A stretch of DNA of 23,917 nt from Thioglobus_C sp964448305 (GCA_964448305.1 CAYUWB010000019.1:1-23917); one strand, 5' to 3'; positions 14,990-23,893 are shown, counted from the stretch's first letter. Numbers and translations are program-made. Notes: generated from the letters alone by a model not told the origin.

Positions 14990-15346
14990 TGTAAGATTGG
15001 GTTTTTGTTTATTATCCTGCTCAGGCGCTTTGGCGTCTGTTTCAAAAAACATGCCCTCACCATTTTCACCTGCGTAGATAGTTAATATAGCATCAGTGGG
15101 TACGCTAATGGTTTGAGACTGCCCATCAAACCTTGCCTTGAACGAAAGGGTTTCGTTGTCAATGACCAAAGCGCTGGTGGCTTCGTTGGCAATATTAAGT
15201 ACGATTTTCCCTTGTTGGATGTAGGGGCTAGGAACCACAACGCCCGCTTTTGAACAATCAACCAAGATGTGCGGTGTTAGCCCAGAGTCCTCCATCCATT
15301 GATGATAGGCGCGAATAAGATAAGGCGCTACCGAAACAACTGCCAT
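14978..15346 (-). CDS. sspB: ClpXP adaptor SspB
   Basis: 122 residues. SspB binds the ssrA tag on stalled-ribosome products and hands them to ClpXP. The folded domain is clear: PYLIRAYHQWMEDSGLTPHILVD (8-30), GKIVLNIA, and VPTDAILTIYAGENGEGMFF. A charged flexible linker (DAKAPEQDNKQK) leads to a C-terminal tail, PNLTLLD, in the position of the ClpX-docking segment. It starts 5 bases after the sspA stop, the standard sspA-sspB pair. The 3' end overlaps that of bioD by 12 bases in the opposite orientation. Confidence 0.94.
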   Translation of the reverse strand: MAVVSVAPYLIRAYHQWMEDSGLTPHILVDCSKAGVVVPSPYIQQGKIVLNIANEATSALVIDNETLSFKARFDGQSQTISVPTDAILTIYAGENGEGMFFETDAKAPEQDNKQKPNLTLLD

Positions 15347-15351
15347 AGCGC

Positions 15352-15984
15352 TTAGTTGTTGTATTCTTTCTCGCAGTCAGTTAAGCTTTCTTTAAAGCTT
15401 TCTTTGCTAAACAGTCGGCTAGCATAGGCGTGGATTGGTTTGGCTTTTGCGCCTAAGTCAATCTCCAGTTTTTTAAGTCGCCACAATAAAGGCGCCAAAC
15501 AGGCATCAACAATCGTCATGTCATCGCTCTTAAAATAAGGCTGATAAGCAAACAAAGGAATCAGCTCAATAAGGTTGCTCGATAAAATTTTTCTTGCTTC
15601 GTTGGCTTCTTTTTTACTGCCAGTTTGAATGGTGTTTACCAACTCATACCAACAGCCTGCAGCTCGAGTAAATCTAAAGATTAATAAGCGTTTTTCTGCT
15701 TTTTCGATTGGATCAACCGGCAACAAAGGCGGGAATGGGAAACGTTCATCCAGGTATTCAGTAATAACCGACAAGTCATACAAAACCATGCCTCGATCAA
15801 ACAAAGTCGGCAAAGATTGGCAAGGGTTAAGTTCTAAAATCTCTTCAGGCATTTGATCAACTTTTAAGTTAACCACCTCTCTCTCAATGTTTTTTTCCGC
15901 CATAATGAAGCGCACTACATGTGACTCCATCTCTTCAGCAGAAGCGTAAAGTGTGGTTGAAGCTGGATTGGGTTTGGTTAGCAT
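15352..15984 (-). CDS. sspA: Stringent starvation protein A
   Basis: 210 residues from the ATG at 15984; the longer frame from a TTG is rejected because that TTGAGGA is itself the ribosome site, 8 bases upstream. SspA is a glutathione-transferase-fold protein that binds RNA polymerase and alters sigma70 promoter use under starvation and acid stress. The thioredoxin-like half has LNPCQSLPTLFDRGMVLYD (52-70) with cis-proline P59 and EYLDERFPFPPLLP (76-89); an all-helical half follows. The PHP surface pocket known from E. coli reads PFP (83-85). It lies downstream of petABC, separated by a terminator, and upstream of sspB. Confidence 0.93.
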   Translation of the reverse strand: MLTKPNPASTTLYASAEEMESHVVRFIMAEKNIEREVVNLKVDQMPEEILELNPCQSLPTLFDRGMVLYDLSVITEYLDERFPFPPLLPVDPIEKAEKRLLIFRFTRAAGCWYELVNTIQTGSKKEANEARKILSSNLIELIPLFAYQPYFKSDDMTIVDACLAPLLWRLKKLEIDLGAKAKPIHAYASRLFSKESFKESLTDCEKEYNN

Positions 15985-15997
15985 GGTCGTTGTCCTC

Positions 15998-16037
15998 AAA
16001 AAATAAAAAACAGCACCCCTTTAAAAGAGGCGCTGTT
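15998..16037 (-). terminator. Intrinsic terminator between petC and sspA
   Basis: On the minus strand, AACAGCGCCTCTTT (16024-16037) pairs with AAAGGGGTGCTGTT (16009-16022) using two G-U wobbles, followed by TTTTATTTTTT. On the plus strand those wobbles become A-C mismatches and no T tail follows, so it acts only on petABC transcripts. sspA starts 13 bases beyond it, so sspAB is either partly read-through or has a promoter I could not place. Confidence 0.75.
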
Positions 16038-16075
16038 AAATGTGTTAACTAATTGTATCAGAAATTAGTGGCTAA

Positions 16076-16765
16076 TTAGTCTTTAGCGCGCCATTTGCCG
16101 TATTTCACATCTTTCCAGTATTCTTTTTTCAGCAAATAAGAAAGGATGAATAAAATAAACAAAAAGCCCATTACTTTGTAGCCTAAGTCAACGCGCACCA
16201 GTTTTGCAGGCTCGCCAACATAGTCTAGGAAGTTGGTAATATCTCTAACATCTTGATCAAAGTCCTCTGTTGATTTGTTTTGCTTAAGCTCCCATAAAAC
16301 ATCTGGCATAGAAGCGTTGACTAAGATCTTGTTGTTCACGCCAAACGGGCGAGAATCATCTTTATAAAAGCCGCGTAAGTAAGTGTAAATCCAATCGACA
16401 CCTTTAGAACGAGAAACCAGCGACAAGTCTGGTGGCGTTGTGCCGAACCATTTAACTGCACCTGCGTCAGACATTGACGAAGTTACTTTATCACCAATTT
16501 TTTCACCGTTAAACATTAGGTTTTTTTCAACGTCGGCATCAGAAATGCCTAGGTCTTTACCAATGCGGTTGTAACGCATAAACGAAATTGAGTGACAACC
16601 TGAACAGTAGTTCATGAATAGATTGGCGCCGTTTTTAAGTGATTTTTGATCGTTAATATCCGTGTTGGCGTGATCTAGTGCTGCACCTGTGCCTGCGGCC
16701 AATACGTTAAATGAAACGACCAGTCCTGCTAGAACAGATGGGATTGTTTTAAATAGTTTTTTCAT
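16076..16765 (-). CDS. petC: Cytochrome c1 of the bc1 complex
   Basis: 229 residues. Accepts electrons from the Rieske protein and passes them to soluble cytochromes c on the periplasmic side. Signal peptide at 1-23 (cleavage near LAA). The haem site CSGCH covers C54, C57 and H58; the distal ligand is M153 in NASMPDVLWEL. FMRYNRIGKDLG and TPPDLSLVSRSKGVDW are typical. A single C-terminal membrane anchor (about 199-217) ends in a basic tail. The start is one base after the petB stop, with GGAGAAA inside the petB end as ribosome site, so the two are translationally coupled. A terminator follows at 15998-16037. Confidence 0.97.
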   Translation of the reverse strand: MKKLFKTIPSVLAGLVVSFNVLAAGTGAALDHANTDINDQKSLKNGANLFMNYCSGCHSISFMRYNRIGKDLGISDADVEKNLMFNGEKIGDKVTSSMSDAGAVKWFGTTPPDLSLVSRSKGVDWIYTYLRGFYKDDSRPFGVNNKILVNASMPDVLWELKQNKSTEDFDQDVRDITNFLDYVGEPAKLVRVDLGYKVMGFLFILFILSYLLKKEYWKDVKYGKWRAKD

Positions 16766-16766
16766 T

Positions 16767-17993
16767 TTATTTCTCCGTTACTCGTGCAGGCACTTCTTTG
16801 GTTTTGCCGATAGAGGTAAACCATGGCATTAAAATAAAGAAACCAAAGTAAGCCACTGTAAAGATTCTTGCCAATAGTGCGTTAAGCTCTGTTACCGGCT
16901 GCATGCCTAACCAACCAAGCACAATAAAACTAATAACAAAAATAGCCAGTGCTGCTTTATAAGGCCACGAACGGTAGCGAATTGATTTTACTTTAGAGCG
17001 ATCTAACCACGGCAGTGCTAATAAAATTAACAAGGCAGCAAACATGCCAACCACGCCCGGGAATTGAGAACCAAACATTGGTGGAATGGCTCTTAATACT
17101 GAGTAGAAAGGCGTTAAGTACCAAAGTGGTGCAATGTGATCAGGTGTTTTTAATGGATTAGCCTCAACAAAGTTTGCGTGTTCTAAGAAGTAACCATTCA
17201 TCGCTGGTGCAAAGAACACCACTGCCGAGAAGATCATTAAGAACACCACCACGCCAACAATGTCTTTCACACTGTAGTATGGGTGGAATGGAATGCCGTC
17301 TTTAGGAATGCCGTCCTTGTCTTTGTTCTTTTTGATTTCTACACCGTCAGGGTTGTTTGAACCAACCGTGTGTAAAGCAACAATGTGCAAGAATACTAGC
17401 ACCACCAAGATTAATGGTAATGCAATAACATGCAGCGAGAAGAAACGATTCAGCGCTGGATCACCAACAGCATAATCGCCTAAAATCCACACTAGTAAGT
17501 CTGGGCCGATAACCGGAACCGAGCCAAATAAAGAGATAATAACTTGTGCACCCCAGTAAGACATCTGACCCCATGGTAGCACATAGCCCATAAATGCTTC
17601 TGCCATTAGTGCAATGTAGAGCACCATGCCTAAAATCCAGATTAATTCACGTGGCGCCTTGTAAGAGCCGTATAGTAATCCGCGATACATATGCAAGTAA
17701 ATTACAATGAAAAACGCTGATGCGCCTGTTGAGTGTAAGTAGCGAATTAACCAGCCCCAGTCTACATCACGCATAATGTATTCAACGGATGCAAATGCAT
17801 TGGCTGCGTCTGGCTTAAAGTGCATGGTTAAGAAGATGCCAGTCACGATTTGCATGACCAGTACTAGCATTGCTAGTGAGCCGAAGAAGTACCAGAAGTT
17901 AAAGTTTCTAGGTGTGTAGTATTCAGCTAAGTGTTCGTTCCAAACCTTGGTTAGTGGAAATCTTTGATCGATCCAGCTTTTATTGTTATCCAT
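16767..17993 (-). CDS. petB: Cytochrome b of the bc1 complex
   Basis: 408-residue polytopic membrane protein carrying the two b haems and the quinol oxidation and quinone reduction sites. Haem ligands are H87/H101 and H188/H203, so the second pair is separated by 15 positions, unlike the 14 of mitochondrial cytochrome b. QMSYWGAQVI (143-152) belongs to the quinol-oxidation (Qo) region. The Qo PEWY motif is replaced by PLWY (289-292). Full-length fused b/subunit-IV type, about eight helices. It begins 9 bases after the petA stop, with AGGAGAAAATC as ribosome site. Confidence 0.98.
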   Translation of the reverse strand: MDNNKSWIDQRFPLTKVWNEHLAEYYTPRNFNFWYFFGSLAMLVLVMQIVTGIFLTMHFKPDAANAFASVEYIMRDVDWGWLIRYLHSTGASAFFIVIYLHMYRGLLYGSYKAPRELIWILGMVLYIALMAEAFMGYVLPWGQMSYWGAQVIISLFGSVPVIGPDLLVWILGDYAVGDPALNRFFSLHVIALPLILVVLVFLHIVALHTVGSNNPDGVEIKKNKDKDGIPKDGIPFHPYYSVKDIVGVVVFLMIFSAVVFFAPAMNGYFLEHANFVEANPLKTPDHIAPLWYLTPFYSVLRAIPPMFGSQFPGVVGMFAALLILLALPWLDRSKVKSIRYRSWPYKAALAIFVISFIVLGWLGMQPVTELNALLARIFTVAYFGFFILMPWFTSIGKTKEVPARVTEK

Positions 17994-18002
17994 GATTTTC
18001 TC

Positions 18003-18611
18003 CTAAGATGCTTTTGGATCAACACCAATTCGAATTAACGAATCAGATACAAAATGATATGGTGGCACAATTAAATTAGTTGGTGCCGGAACGCCTGCGT
18101 AAACACGGCCTGCTAGGTCAAACTTAGAGCCATGACACGGGCAGTAGAAACCACCCTTCCAAGAGTCGCCACCTAAGTCGGCTGCACCTAATTCTGGGCG
18201 GTAAGTTGGTGAACAACCCAAGTGTGTACAAACGCCAACAATAACAGCGATTTCAGCCCTAATTGCACGATGGCTTTTAGTAATATAAGAAGGCTGTTGA
18301 TCTTTTGAATCTTTAGTGCCATCTTTGTCTGCAAGTTCTTCGTCTGAAAATGTTTCTAAGTTAGCAAGTGTGGTGGCGTCACGTTTGAAAATCCAAACCG
18401 GTTTTTTGCGCCAAAGTACGCGAACCAGTTGACCCGGCTCTAATTTGCTAATATCAACATCAACGGGTGCACCGGCAGCTTTTGCTCTTGCTGAAGGCAT
18501 CCATGATGATAAAAATGGCCATGCTACAAAGCCAACACCGACGGCACCAACAACGCTTGTGGCTTTAGTTAGAAAGCGTCTTTTTTTGAGGTCTATTTCT
18601 TGTCCTGACAT
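18003..18611 (-). CDS. petA: Rieske iron-sulfur subunit of the bc1 complex
   Basis: 202 residues. Transfers electrons from quinol to cytochrome c1. The N-terminus KKRRFLTKA (9-17) is a twin-arginine signal followed by a membrane anchor (about 20-38), as usual for Rieske proteins. The 2Fe-2S ligands are C128 and H130 (CTHLGC) and C157 and H160 (CPCHGS), with C133 and C159 forming the disulfide. First gene of petABC. The upstream 87 bases contain a minus-strand TATAAT (18660-18665) without a good -35 and only a weak ribosome site; they most likely hold the operon promoter. Confidence 0.98.
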   Translation of the reverse strand: MSGQEIDLKKRRFLTKATSVVGAVGVGFVAWPFLSSWMPSARAKAAGAPVDVDISKLEPGQLVRVLWRKKPVWIFKRDATTLANLETFSDEELADKDGTKDSKDQQPSYITKSHRAIRAEIAVIVGVCTHLGCSPTYRPELGAADLGGDSWKGGFYCPCHGSKFDLAGRVYAGVPAPTNLIVPPYHFVSDSLIRIGVDPKAS

Positions 18612-18698
18612 AAGATTACTGTCCCTGTGTGTGTAAATCGATTTAAATAAAACCCGATAATTATAATGTATATCAGCTTTGTATAATAGTTAATTGTT

Positions 18699-19010
18699 CT
18701 AATATTCTTGTAAATCAACCTTAATAACGACTTTTTGTGTGTTTGACAGGGCTTCAAAATTCTTGAGAGCGTCAAGTAACAAATTGTGTTGTTTTTGGGC
18801 TCGGAAGGCCAGCGCTTGATCGTGCGTAACAAACGTGGCTGTGTTGTCTTTTAAGGCACATAATGAGAGTTTTTTTAAATCTTCCGGCAGTATTTCAAAC
18901 AACTGATCGTTTAGCTGGTTAAACATCCTTGCTTGGGCAAACAACGCGCCTAATTTCCCCTTGGGCTCAAAGTTTGACAAATTGGTTGTGTTGTTTTTTT
19001 TCGAAGACAT
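18699..19010 (-). CDS. dciA: DciA-like (DUF721) putative helicase operator
   Basis: 103 residues. ILPEDLKKLSLCALKDNTATFVTHDQALAFRAQKQHNLLLDAL (40-82) follows the DUF721/DciA pattern, a KH-like fold found in bacteria that lack DnaC/DnaI loaders and shown in some to act with the replicative helicase DnaB. The short N-terminal region is basic and Asn-rich. The gene is divergent from secA with 120 bases between them, a place where this family is found in gammaproteobacteria. petA lies downstream on the same strand after 87 bases. The sequence is short and divergent, so the family call is good but the function is inferred. Confidence 0.75.
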   Translation of the reverse strand: MSSKKNNTTNLSNFEPKGKLGALFAQARMFNQLNDQLFEILPEDLKKLSLCALKDNTATFVTHDQALAFRAQKQHNLLLDALKNFEALSNTQKVVIKVDLQEY

Positions 19011-19130
19011 ACGCCTGTTGTTTTAAATATTATCGTTTAAATTTATAAAATGACTTGGTAAAGGGCTGTCTGTATCATAACATCTGTGCGAAAATAGAGC
19101 CATTTTTAAAATTACGTTTTATTTCTATTA

Positions 19131-21806
19131 ATGAGCATTATAAATAAAGTTGTTGCTAAGATTGTCGGCTCTCGCAATGACCGTCTAATAAAAAAACTTT
19201 TTAAAGTTGTTGGCCAAATCAACACACTAGAGGCTGACTTACAAAATTTAAGTGACAAAGCGCTTAGCGCTAAAACGCAGTTTTTTAAGCAACAACTAGA
19301 ACAACAAGCTACGCTAGACTCCTTGCTGCCAGAGGCTTTTGCTGTCATGAGAGAGGCGAGTGTTAGGGTGCTTGGTTTAAGACATCACGACGTACAAATG
19401 ATTGGCGGCATGGTGCTTAATGATGGCAATATTGCAGAAATGGGCACTGGTGAGGGCAAAACACTGGTAGCTACTTTACCAGCCTATTTGAACGCGCTAA
19501 GCGGTGCAGGCGTCCACGTGGTGACAGTGAACGATTATTTGGCCGCGCGCGATGCGCAGTGGATGGGCAAGGTGTTTAACTTTTTGGGCCTTAGCGTTGG
19601 TATTGTTACTTCTAGCATGCCACCAGAAGACAAACAAGCCGCTTATGCGTGTGACATTGTTTATGCCACTAACAATGAATTAGGCTTTGATTATTTAAGA
19701 GACAACATGGCCTTTACCACTGATCAAAAAGCACAGCGCGGGCTAAACTTTGCGATTGTTGATGAGGTTGACTCTATCTTAATTGATGAGGCTAGAACGC
19801 CACTAATTATTTCAGGCCCTGCTGACGACTATTCGGCAGTTTATCAAGCAATCAATCAAATGATTCCTCACTTTAGCAAACAAACAGAAAGCGGTGAAGG
19901 CAAAGAAGTTGTGGTTGAAGAGGCGGGTGATTACACCGTTGATGAAAAACACAAACAAGTGTTTTTAACAGACGATGGCCACGCCAAAGCAGAAGACATG
20001 CTCATTAATGCAGGCGCCTTGCCTGAAGGTGCAAGCCTGTACGATGCCAGCAATATTTTACTGATGCAACACATTAGTTCAGCATTACGAGCACATGTTT
20101 TATTTCATAAGGACGATCATTACATTGTGGATGGTGACGAAATTGTTATTGTTGATGAATTCACTGGCAGAACCATGCCAGGGCGTCGTTGGTCAGAAGG
20201 CCTTCATCAGGCGATTGAGGCTAAAGAAGGTGTTAGCATTAAAAAGGAAAACCAAACCCTAGCTTCTATTACTTTCCAAAATTATTTTAGACTTTACAAC
20301 AAGCTTTCGGGTATGACCGGTACGGCCGATACCGAAGCAGTGGAGTTCCAAGATATTTATGGCTTAGAAACAGTGGTTGTGCCGCCAAACAAGCCATCAT
20401 CAAGAGACGATAAGGCAGACCAAATTTATTTAACATTAGAAGAAAAGCTTGAAGCTATTGCTATTGATGTGGAGGCTTGTCAGAAAACAGGGCAGCCTGT
20501 CTTGGTCGGCACCAGCAGTATTGAAAATTCTGAGTCTATTTCTGCTTTGCTTAAACAAAAGAAAATTAAGCACGAAGTTCTAAACGCCAAACAACATGAG
20601 CGTGAAGCGCAAATTATTGCCAATGCCGGTAGCATTGGTGCGGTGACAATTGCCACCAATATGGCGGGTCGTGGTACGGATATTGTGCTCGGCGGTAAAT
20701 TGGCTGATGATGCTAGTGACAAGCAAAAAACAGCTTGGAAAGAACAACATGAGGCAGTTATTCAAGCTGGTGGCTTGCACATTGTGGGTACCGAGCGCAA
20801 CGAGTCTCGTCGTGTAGACAACCAATTGCGTGGCCGTTCTGGCCGTCAAGGTGACGTGGGCTCTACGCGTTTTTACCTTTCACTTGAAGACAATCTGATG
20901 CGTATCTTTGCCAGTGAAAAGATGGCAGCCATGATGCAGCGATTGGGCATGGAAAAAGGCGAAGCAATTGAGCATAAAATGGTCAATCGAGCCATTGAAA
21001 ATGCACAGAAAAAAGTTGAAGGCATGAATTACGATGCCCGTAAAAACCTACTAGAATACGACGATGTTGCCAACGATCAGCGTAAGGTAATTTACCAGTT
21101 ACGTGATGAACTCATGAGTGTTGATGATGTGCAAGATCGCTTTATTCAGATTCGAGAAGTTGTAATTGGCGACTTATTTATGGGTTATATTTCAGCCGAA
21201 CAAGCCGAAGAAGATTGGGATGTTGAGGGCTTGCATAATGCTTTGAAGGCTGACTACGCTGCAGAATTTCCTTTGCAGCAATGGCTAGATGAAGGCGTTG
21301 ATGTTGATGAACTTGAAGGTAGAATTATTGAGGGGCTTGGGGCAATATGTGACTACAAAGAAGAGATTGCCGGCACAGAGTCAATGCGTGGATTTGAAAA
21401 AGCAGTAATGCTACAAACCTTAGATCATTATTGGAAAGAGCATTTAGCGGCCATGGACTACTTGCGTCAAAGCGTTAATTTACGTGGTTATGCACAGAAG
21501 AATCCGACGCAAGAGTACAAGCGTGAATCTTTCGCCATGTTTGAGTCCTTGTTAGATACCATTAACGTTGAAATTGTAAAATCACTCTCTAGCGTTACCA
21601 TTAATGAAAACACCAATGCTGATGAAGTTGAACAGCAAAACAATGAAGCCGCACAAGCACGACACGATAAGCTTGGTACAACCGGCGTAGATGATCATGA
21701 AGTAGAGGCTGCTCAACAAGAGGATCAGCCAGAGTTTGAAAAAGTAGGACGAAACGAGCCTTGCCCTTGTGGTTCTGGCAAAAAATATAAAAACTGCCAT
21801 GGCTAA
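19131..21806 (+). CDS. secA: Preprotein translocase ATPase SecA
   Basis: 891 residues, full length. The motor that pushes unfolded preproteins through SecYEG. Walker A GTGEGKT is at 105-111, DEAD-like Walker B VDEVDSILIDEARTPL begins near 210, and the second helicase domain has TNMAGRGTDIVLGG and RGRSGRQGD. The helical wing/scaffold carries HWKEHL-like HYWKEHLAAMDYLRQ. The C-terminal zinc motif CPCGSGKKYKNCH (C878, C880, C889, H890) binds SecB and lipids. No ribosome site is obvious before the ATG. The dciA gene is divergent; anmK overlaps its last 8 bases. No SecM-like arrest peptide gene precedes it. Confidence 0.98.
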   Translation: MSIINKVVAKIVGSRNDRLIKKLFKVVGQINTLEADLQNLSDKALSAKTQFFKQQLEQQATLDSLLPEAFAVMREASVRVLGLRHHDVQMIGGMVLNDGNIAEMGTGEGKTLVATLPAYLNALSGAGVHVVTVNDYLAARDAQWMGKVFNFLGLSVGIVTSSMPPEDKQAAYACDIVYATNNELGFDYLRDNMAFTTDQKAQRGLNFAIVDEVDSILIDEARTPLIISGPADDYSAVYQAINQMIPHFSKQTESGEGKEVVVEEAGDYTVDEKHKQVFLTDDGHAKAEDMLINAGALPEGASLYDASNILLMQHISSALRAHVLFHKDDHYIVDGDEIVIVDEFTGRTMPGRRWSEGLHQAIEAKEGVSIKKENQTLASITFQNYFRLYNKLSGMTGTADTEAVEFQDIYGLETVVVPPNKPSSRDDKADQIYLTLEEKLEAIAIDVEACQKTGQPVLVGTSSIENSESISALLKQKKIKHEVLNAKQHEREAQIIANAGSIGAVTIATNMAGRGTDIVLGGKLADDASDKQKTAWKEQHEAVIQAGGLHIVGTERNESRRVDNQLRGRSGRQGDVGSTRFYLSLEDNLMRIFASEKMAAMMQRLGMEKGEAIEHKMVNRAIENAQKKVEGMNYDARKNLLEYDDVANDQRKVIYQLRDELMSVDDVQDRFIQIREVVIGDLFMGYISAEQAEEDWDVEGLHNALKADYAAEFPLQQWLDEGVDVDELEGRIIEGLGAICDYKEEIAGTESMRGFEKAVMLQTLDHYWKEHLAAMDYLRQSVNLRGYAQKNPTQEYKRESFAMFESLLDTINVEIVKSLSSVTINENTNADEVEQQNNEAAQARHDKLGTTGVDDHEVEAAQQEDQPEFEKVGRNEPCPCGSGKKYKNCHG

Positions 21807-22863
21807 CCTTTGTATCGGACTTATGTCCGGCACCAGTTTAGACGGTGTTGATGCAGTCGTGATTGATGCAAAAGCAACACAGTTATTGGCACATACTTAT
21901 TTGCCCTACCCAGAAGCGGTAAAACAACACTTGCAAGTGTTGACTCAGAGTGGACAAGTCCACTTAAAGGATTTGGCGGATATTGACACACAAGTCGCTC
22001 ACTTTTTTGCTGACGCAGTTGACAGTTTACTCAAAAGCGCCAATCTTTCGGCAGCAGACATTAAAGTGATTGGCTCGCATGGGCAAACCATCTTTCATCA
22101 AGGGGGCAAGTATTCTATGCAGATAGGACACGGCGCCATTCTTGCAGAGCGCTGCGGCATTACCGTGGTTAGTGATTTTCGTATGAATGATGTTGCGGCT
22201 TCAGGCCAAGGCGCACCGTTGACACCAATGTATCACCAGCACTTATTAAAAGATAAAGAAGGTGTAGTAGTTAATCTGGGCGGCATTGCCAACCTAACAC
22301 AGGTTTCAAAAGATTCAGTCGTTGGTTTTGATACTGGCCCAGCCAATACTTTATTAGACAATTGGATTAAAAAATCTAAACAATTGGATTTTGATCGAGA
22401 CGGTATTTGGGCAAGGTCTGGCTTTGTTGATGAGCATTTATTAAATACACTATTAGCAGATGACTATTTTAAAAAATCAGCGCCAAAAAGCACCGGCCCA
22501 GAATATTTTAATCTGGCTTGGCTTGAGTCGCATTTTGCTGGCAATGAAACTGCCGTTGATGTGCAAAGAACTTTGGTAGAATTAACAGCCATGAGTATTA
22601 GCCAACAGATTGCCCAAGGCGCAGATGTCTACCTTTGTGGTGGTGGCGTGCATAATTTGTTTTTAGTTGAGCGCTTGGCCTACTTAAACCCTCATAGTGA
22701 AGTATCCACCACCGACGATCTAGGTATGCCGGTTGATTATCTTGAGGCGGCGGCTTTTGGGTTTTTTGCACAACAAACCCTAGCAAGAAAAACTTCAAGC
22801 CTGCCATCGGTTACTGGCGCTAAAGGCGCAAGAATATTAGGAGCAATTCATGCAGCACAATGA
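21799..22863 (+). CDS. anmK: Anhydro-N-acetylmuramic acid kinase
   Basis: 354 residues from ATG 21799 (MANLCIGLMSGTSLDG, the typical start), overlapping the secA end by 8 bases; an upstream in-frame alternative at 21769 is less likely. Phosphorylates and opens 1,6-anhydroMurNAc released by cell-wall turnover, giving MurNAc-6-phosphate. Sugar-kinase fold motifs are GLMSGTSLDGVD (7-18), GSHGQTIFH, VNLGGIANLT, GFDTGPANTLLD and YLCGGGVHN. pyrC begins 14 bases before its stop, so secA-anmK-pyrC reads as one translationally coupled unit. Confidence 0.96.
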   Translation: MANLCIGLMSGTSLDGVDAVVIDAKATQLLAHTYLPYPEAVKQHLQVLTQSGQVHLKDLADIDTQVAHFFADAVDSLLKSANLSAADIKVIGSHGQTIFHQGGKYSMQIGHGAILAERCGITVVSDFRMNDVAASGQGAPLTPMYHQHLLKDKEGVVVNLGGIANLTQVSKDSVVGFDTGPANTLLDNWIKKSKQLDFDRDGIWARSGFVDEHLLNTLLADDYFKKSAPKSTGPEYFNLAWLESHFAGNETAVDVQRTLVELTAMSISQQIAQGADVYLCGGGVHNLFLVERLAYLNPHSEVSTTDDLGMPVDYLEAAAFGFFAQQTLARKTSSLPSVTGAKGARILGAIHAAQ

Positions 22864-23893
22864 CACGTTGAAAATAATTCGTCCGGATGATTGGCACCTG
22901 CATGTGCGTTCAGGTGAGATGCTTAAATCAGTCATTGGTATGACGGCTATCCAAATGGGCAGAGCCATTATTATGCCCAACTTGACCCCGCCAGTTAGTA
23001 ATGCTGATCAAGCGCAACAATATTATCAAGAGATTATGGCAGCCCTACCAGAAGACACTGGTTTTAAGCCGTTGATGGTTTTGTATTTAACAGACAGAAC
23101 CACGCCAAAACAAATTCAGGCGGCTGTTGATGGCGGCTTGGTGGTAGCGGCGAAGCTCTATCCGGCCGGTGCGACTACCAATTCAGATAGTGGTGTCACA
23201 GACGTTGCCAATATTTATCCCGCACTAGAAAAAATGCAACAACTGAGTATGCCGTTATTAGTGCATGGCGAAGTAACCGACCCAGCTGTTGATGTTTTTG
23301 ATCGTGAGGCTGTTTTTATTGAGCGAATATTAGCCAAAGTTATCCAAGACTTTCCTGAACTAAAGGTTGTGTTTGAACACATCACCACCAAAAATGCAGT
23401 AGATTTTGTTTTATCTTCAAGTCAGCGTGTTGCCGCAACGATAACCCCACACCATTTACTGGCTAATCGTAATGATATGTTGGTTGGTGGCATTAAGCCA
23501 CACTACTTTTGCTTGCCAATTTTAAAGCGAGAAGACCCACATCAAAAATCCCTGCTATCAGCAGCGACGAGTGGCAACCCTAAGTTCTTTTTGGGCACAG
23601 ACTCCGCACCACACGCAAAAACTGACAAAGAGTCCAGCTGTGGTTGTGCCGGTATTTTAAGCGCGCATTGTGCCATTGAGCTGTATGCAACTGCGTTTGA
23701 ATCTCAAAATGCATTAGACAAACTTGAAGGCTTTTCCTCAAAATTTGGTGCTGATTTTTACGGCCTAACACACAATACACAAACCATCACCTTGCAAAAA
23801 CAAGATTGGATCGTACCCGACAGCTATCCTTTTGCTGACACGACAGTTGTGCCGTTTATGGCAGGAAAAATGCTGTCTTGGAAATTAAGCTAA
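22850..23893 (+). CDS. pyrC: Dihydroorotase
   Basis: 347 residues, close to the E. coli form (class II). Cyclises carbamoyl aspartate to dihydroorotate, the step before PyrD, which is also in this window. Zinc ligands are H16 and H18 (DWHLHVR), the carboxylated lysine K102 in AAKLYPAGATTNS, H139 (LLVHGEV) and H177 (VFEHITT); the catalytic aspartate is D251 in LGTDSAPHAKTDK. AGGAG lies 7 bases before the ATG, inside anmK, whose stop falls within codon 4-5. Complete at the C-terminus; the last 24 bases of the window show nothing further. Confidence 0.97.
   Translation: MQHNDTLKIIRPDDWHLHVRSGEMLKSVIGMTAIQMGRAIIMPNLTPPVSNADQAQQYYQEIMAALPEDTGFKPLMVLYLTDRTTPKQIQAAVDGGLVVAAKLYPAGATTNSDSGVTDVANIYPALEKMQQLSMPLLVHGEVTDPAVDVFDREAVFIERILAKVIQDFPELKVVFEHITTKNAVDFVLSSSQRVAATITPHHLLANRNDMLVGGIKPHYFCLPILKREDPHQKSLLSAATSGNPKFFLGTDSAPHAKTDKESSCGCAGILSAHCAIELYATAFESQNALDKLEGFSSKFGADFYGLTHNTQTITLQKQDWIVPDSYPFADTTVVPFMAGKMLSWKLS

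Noticed and set aside
18593..18832. Minus-strand frame spanning the petA-dciA spacer
   Set aside because: Overlaps dciA in another frame and crosses the probable petA promoter; low-complexity product with no family features.
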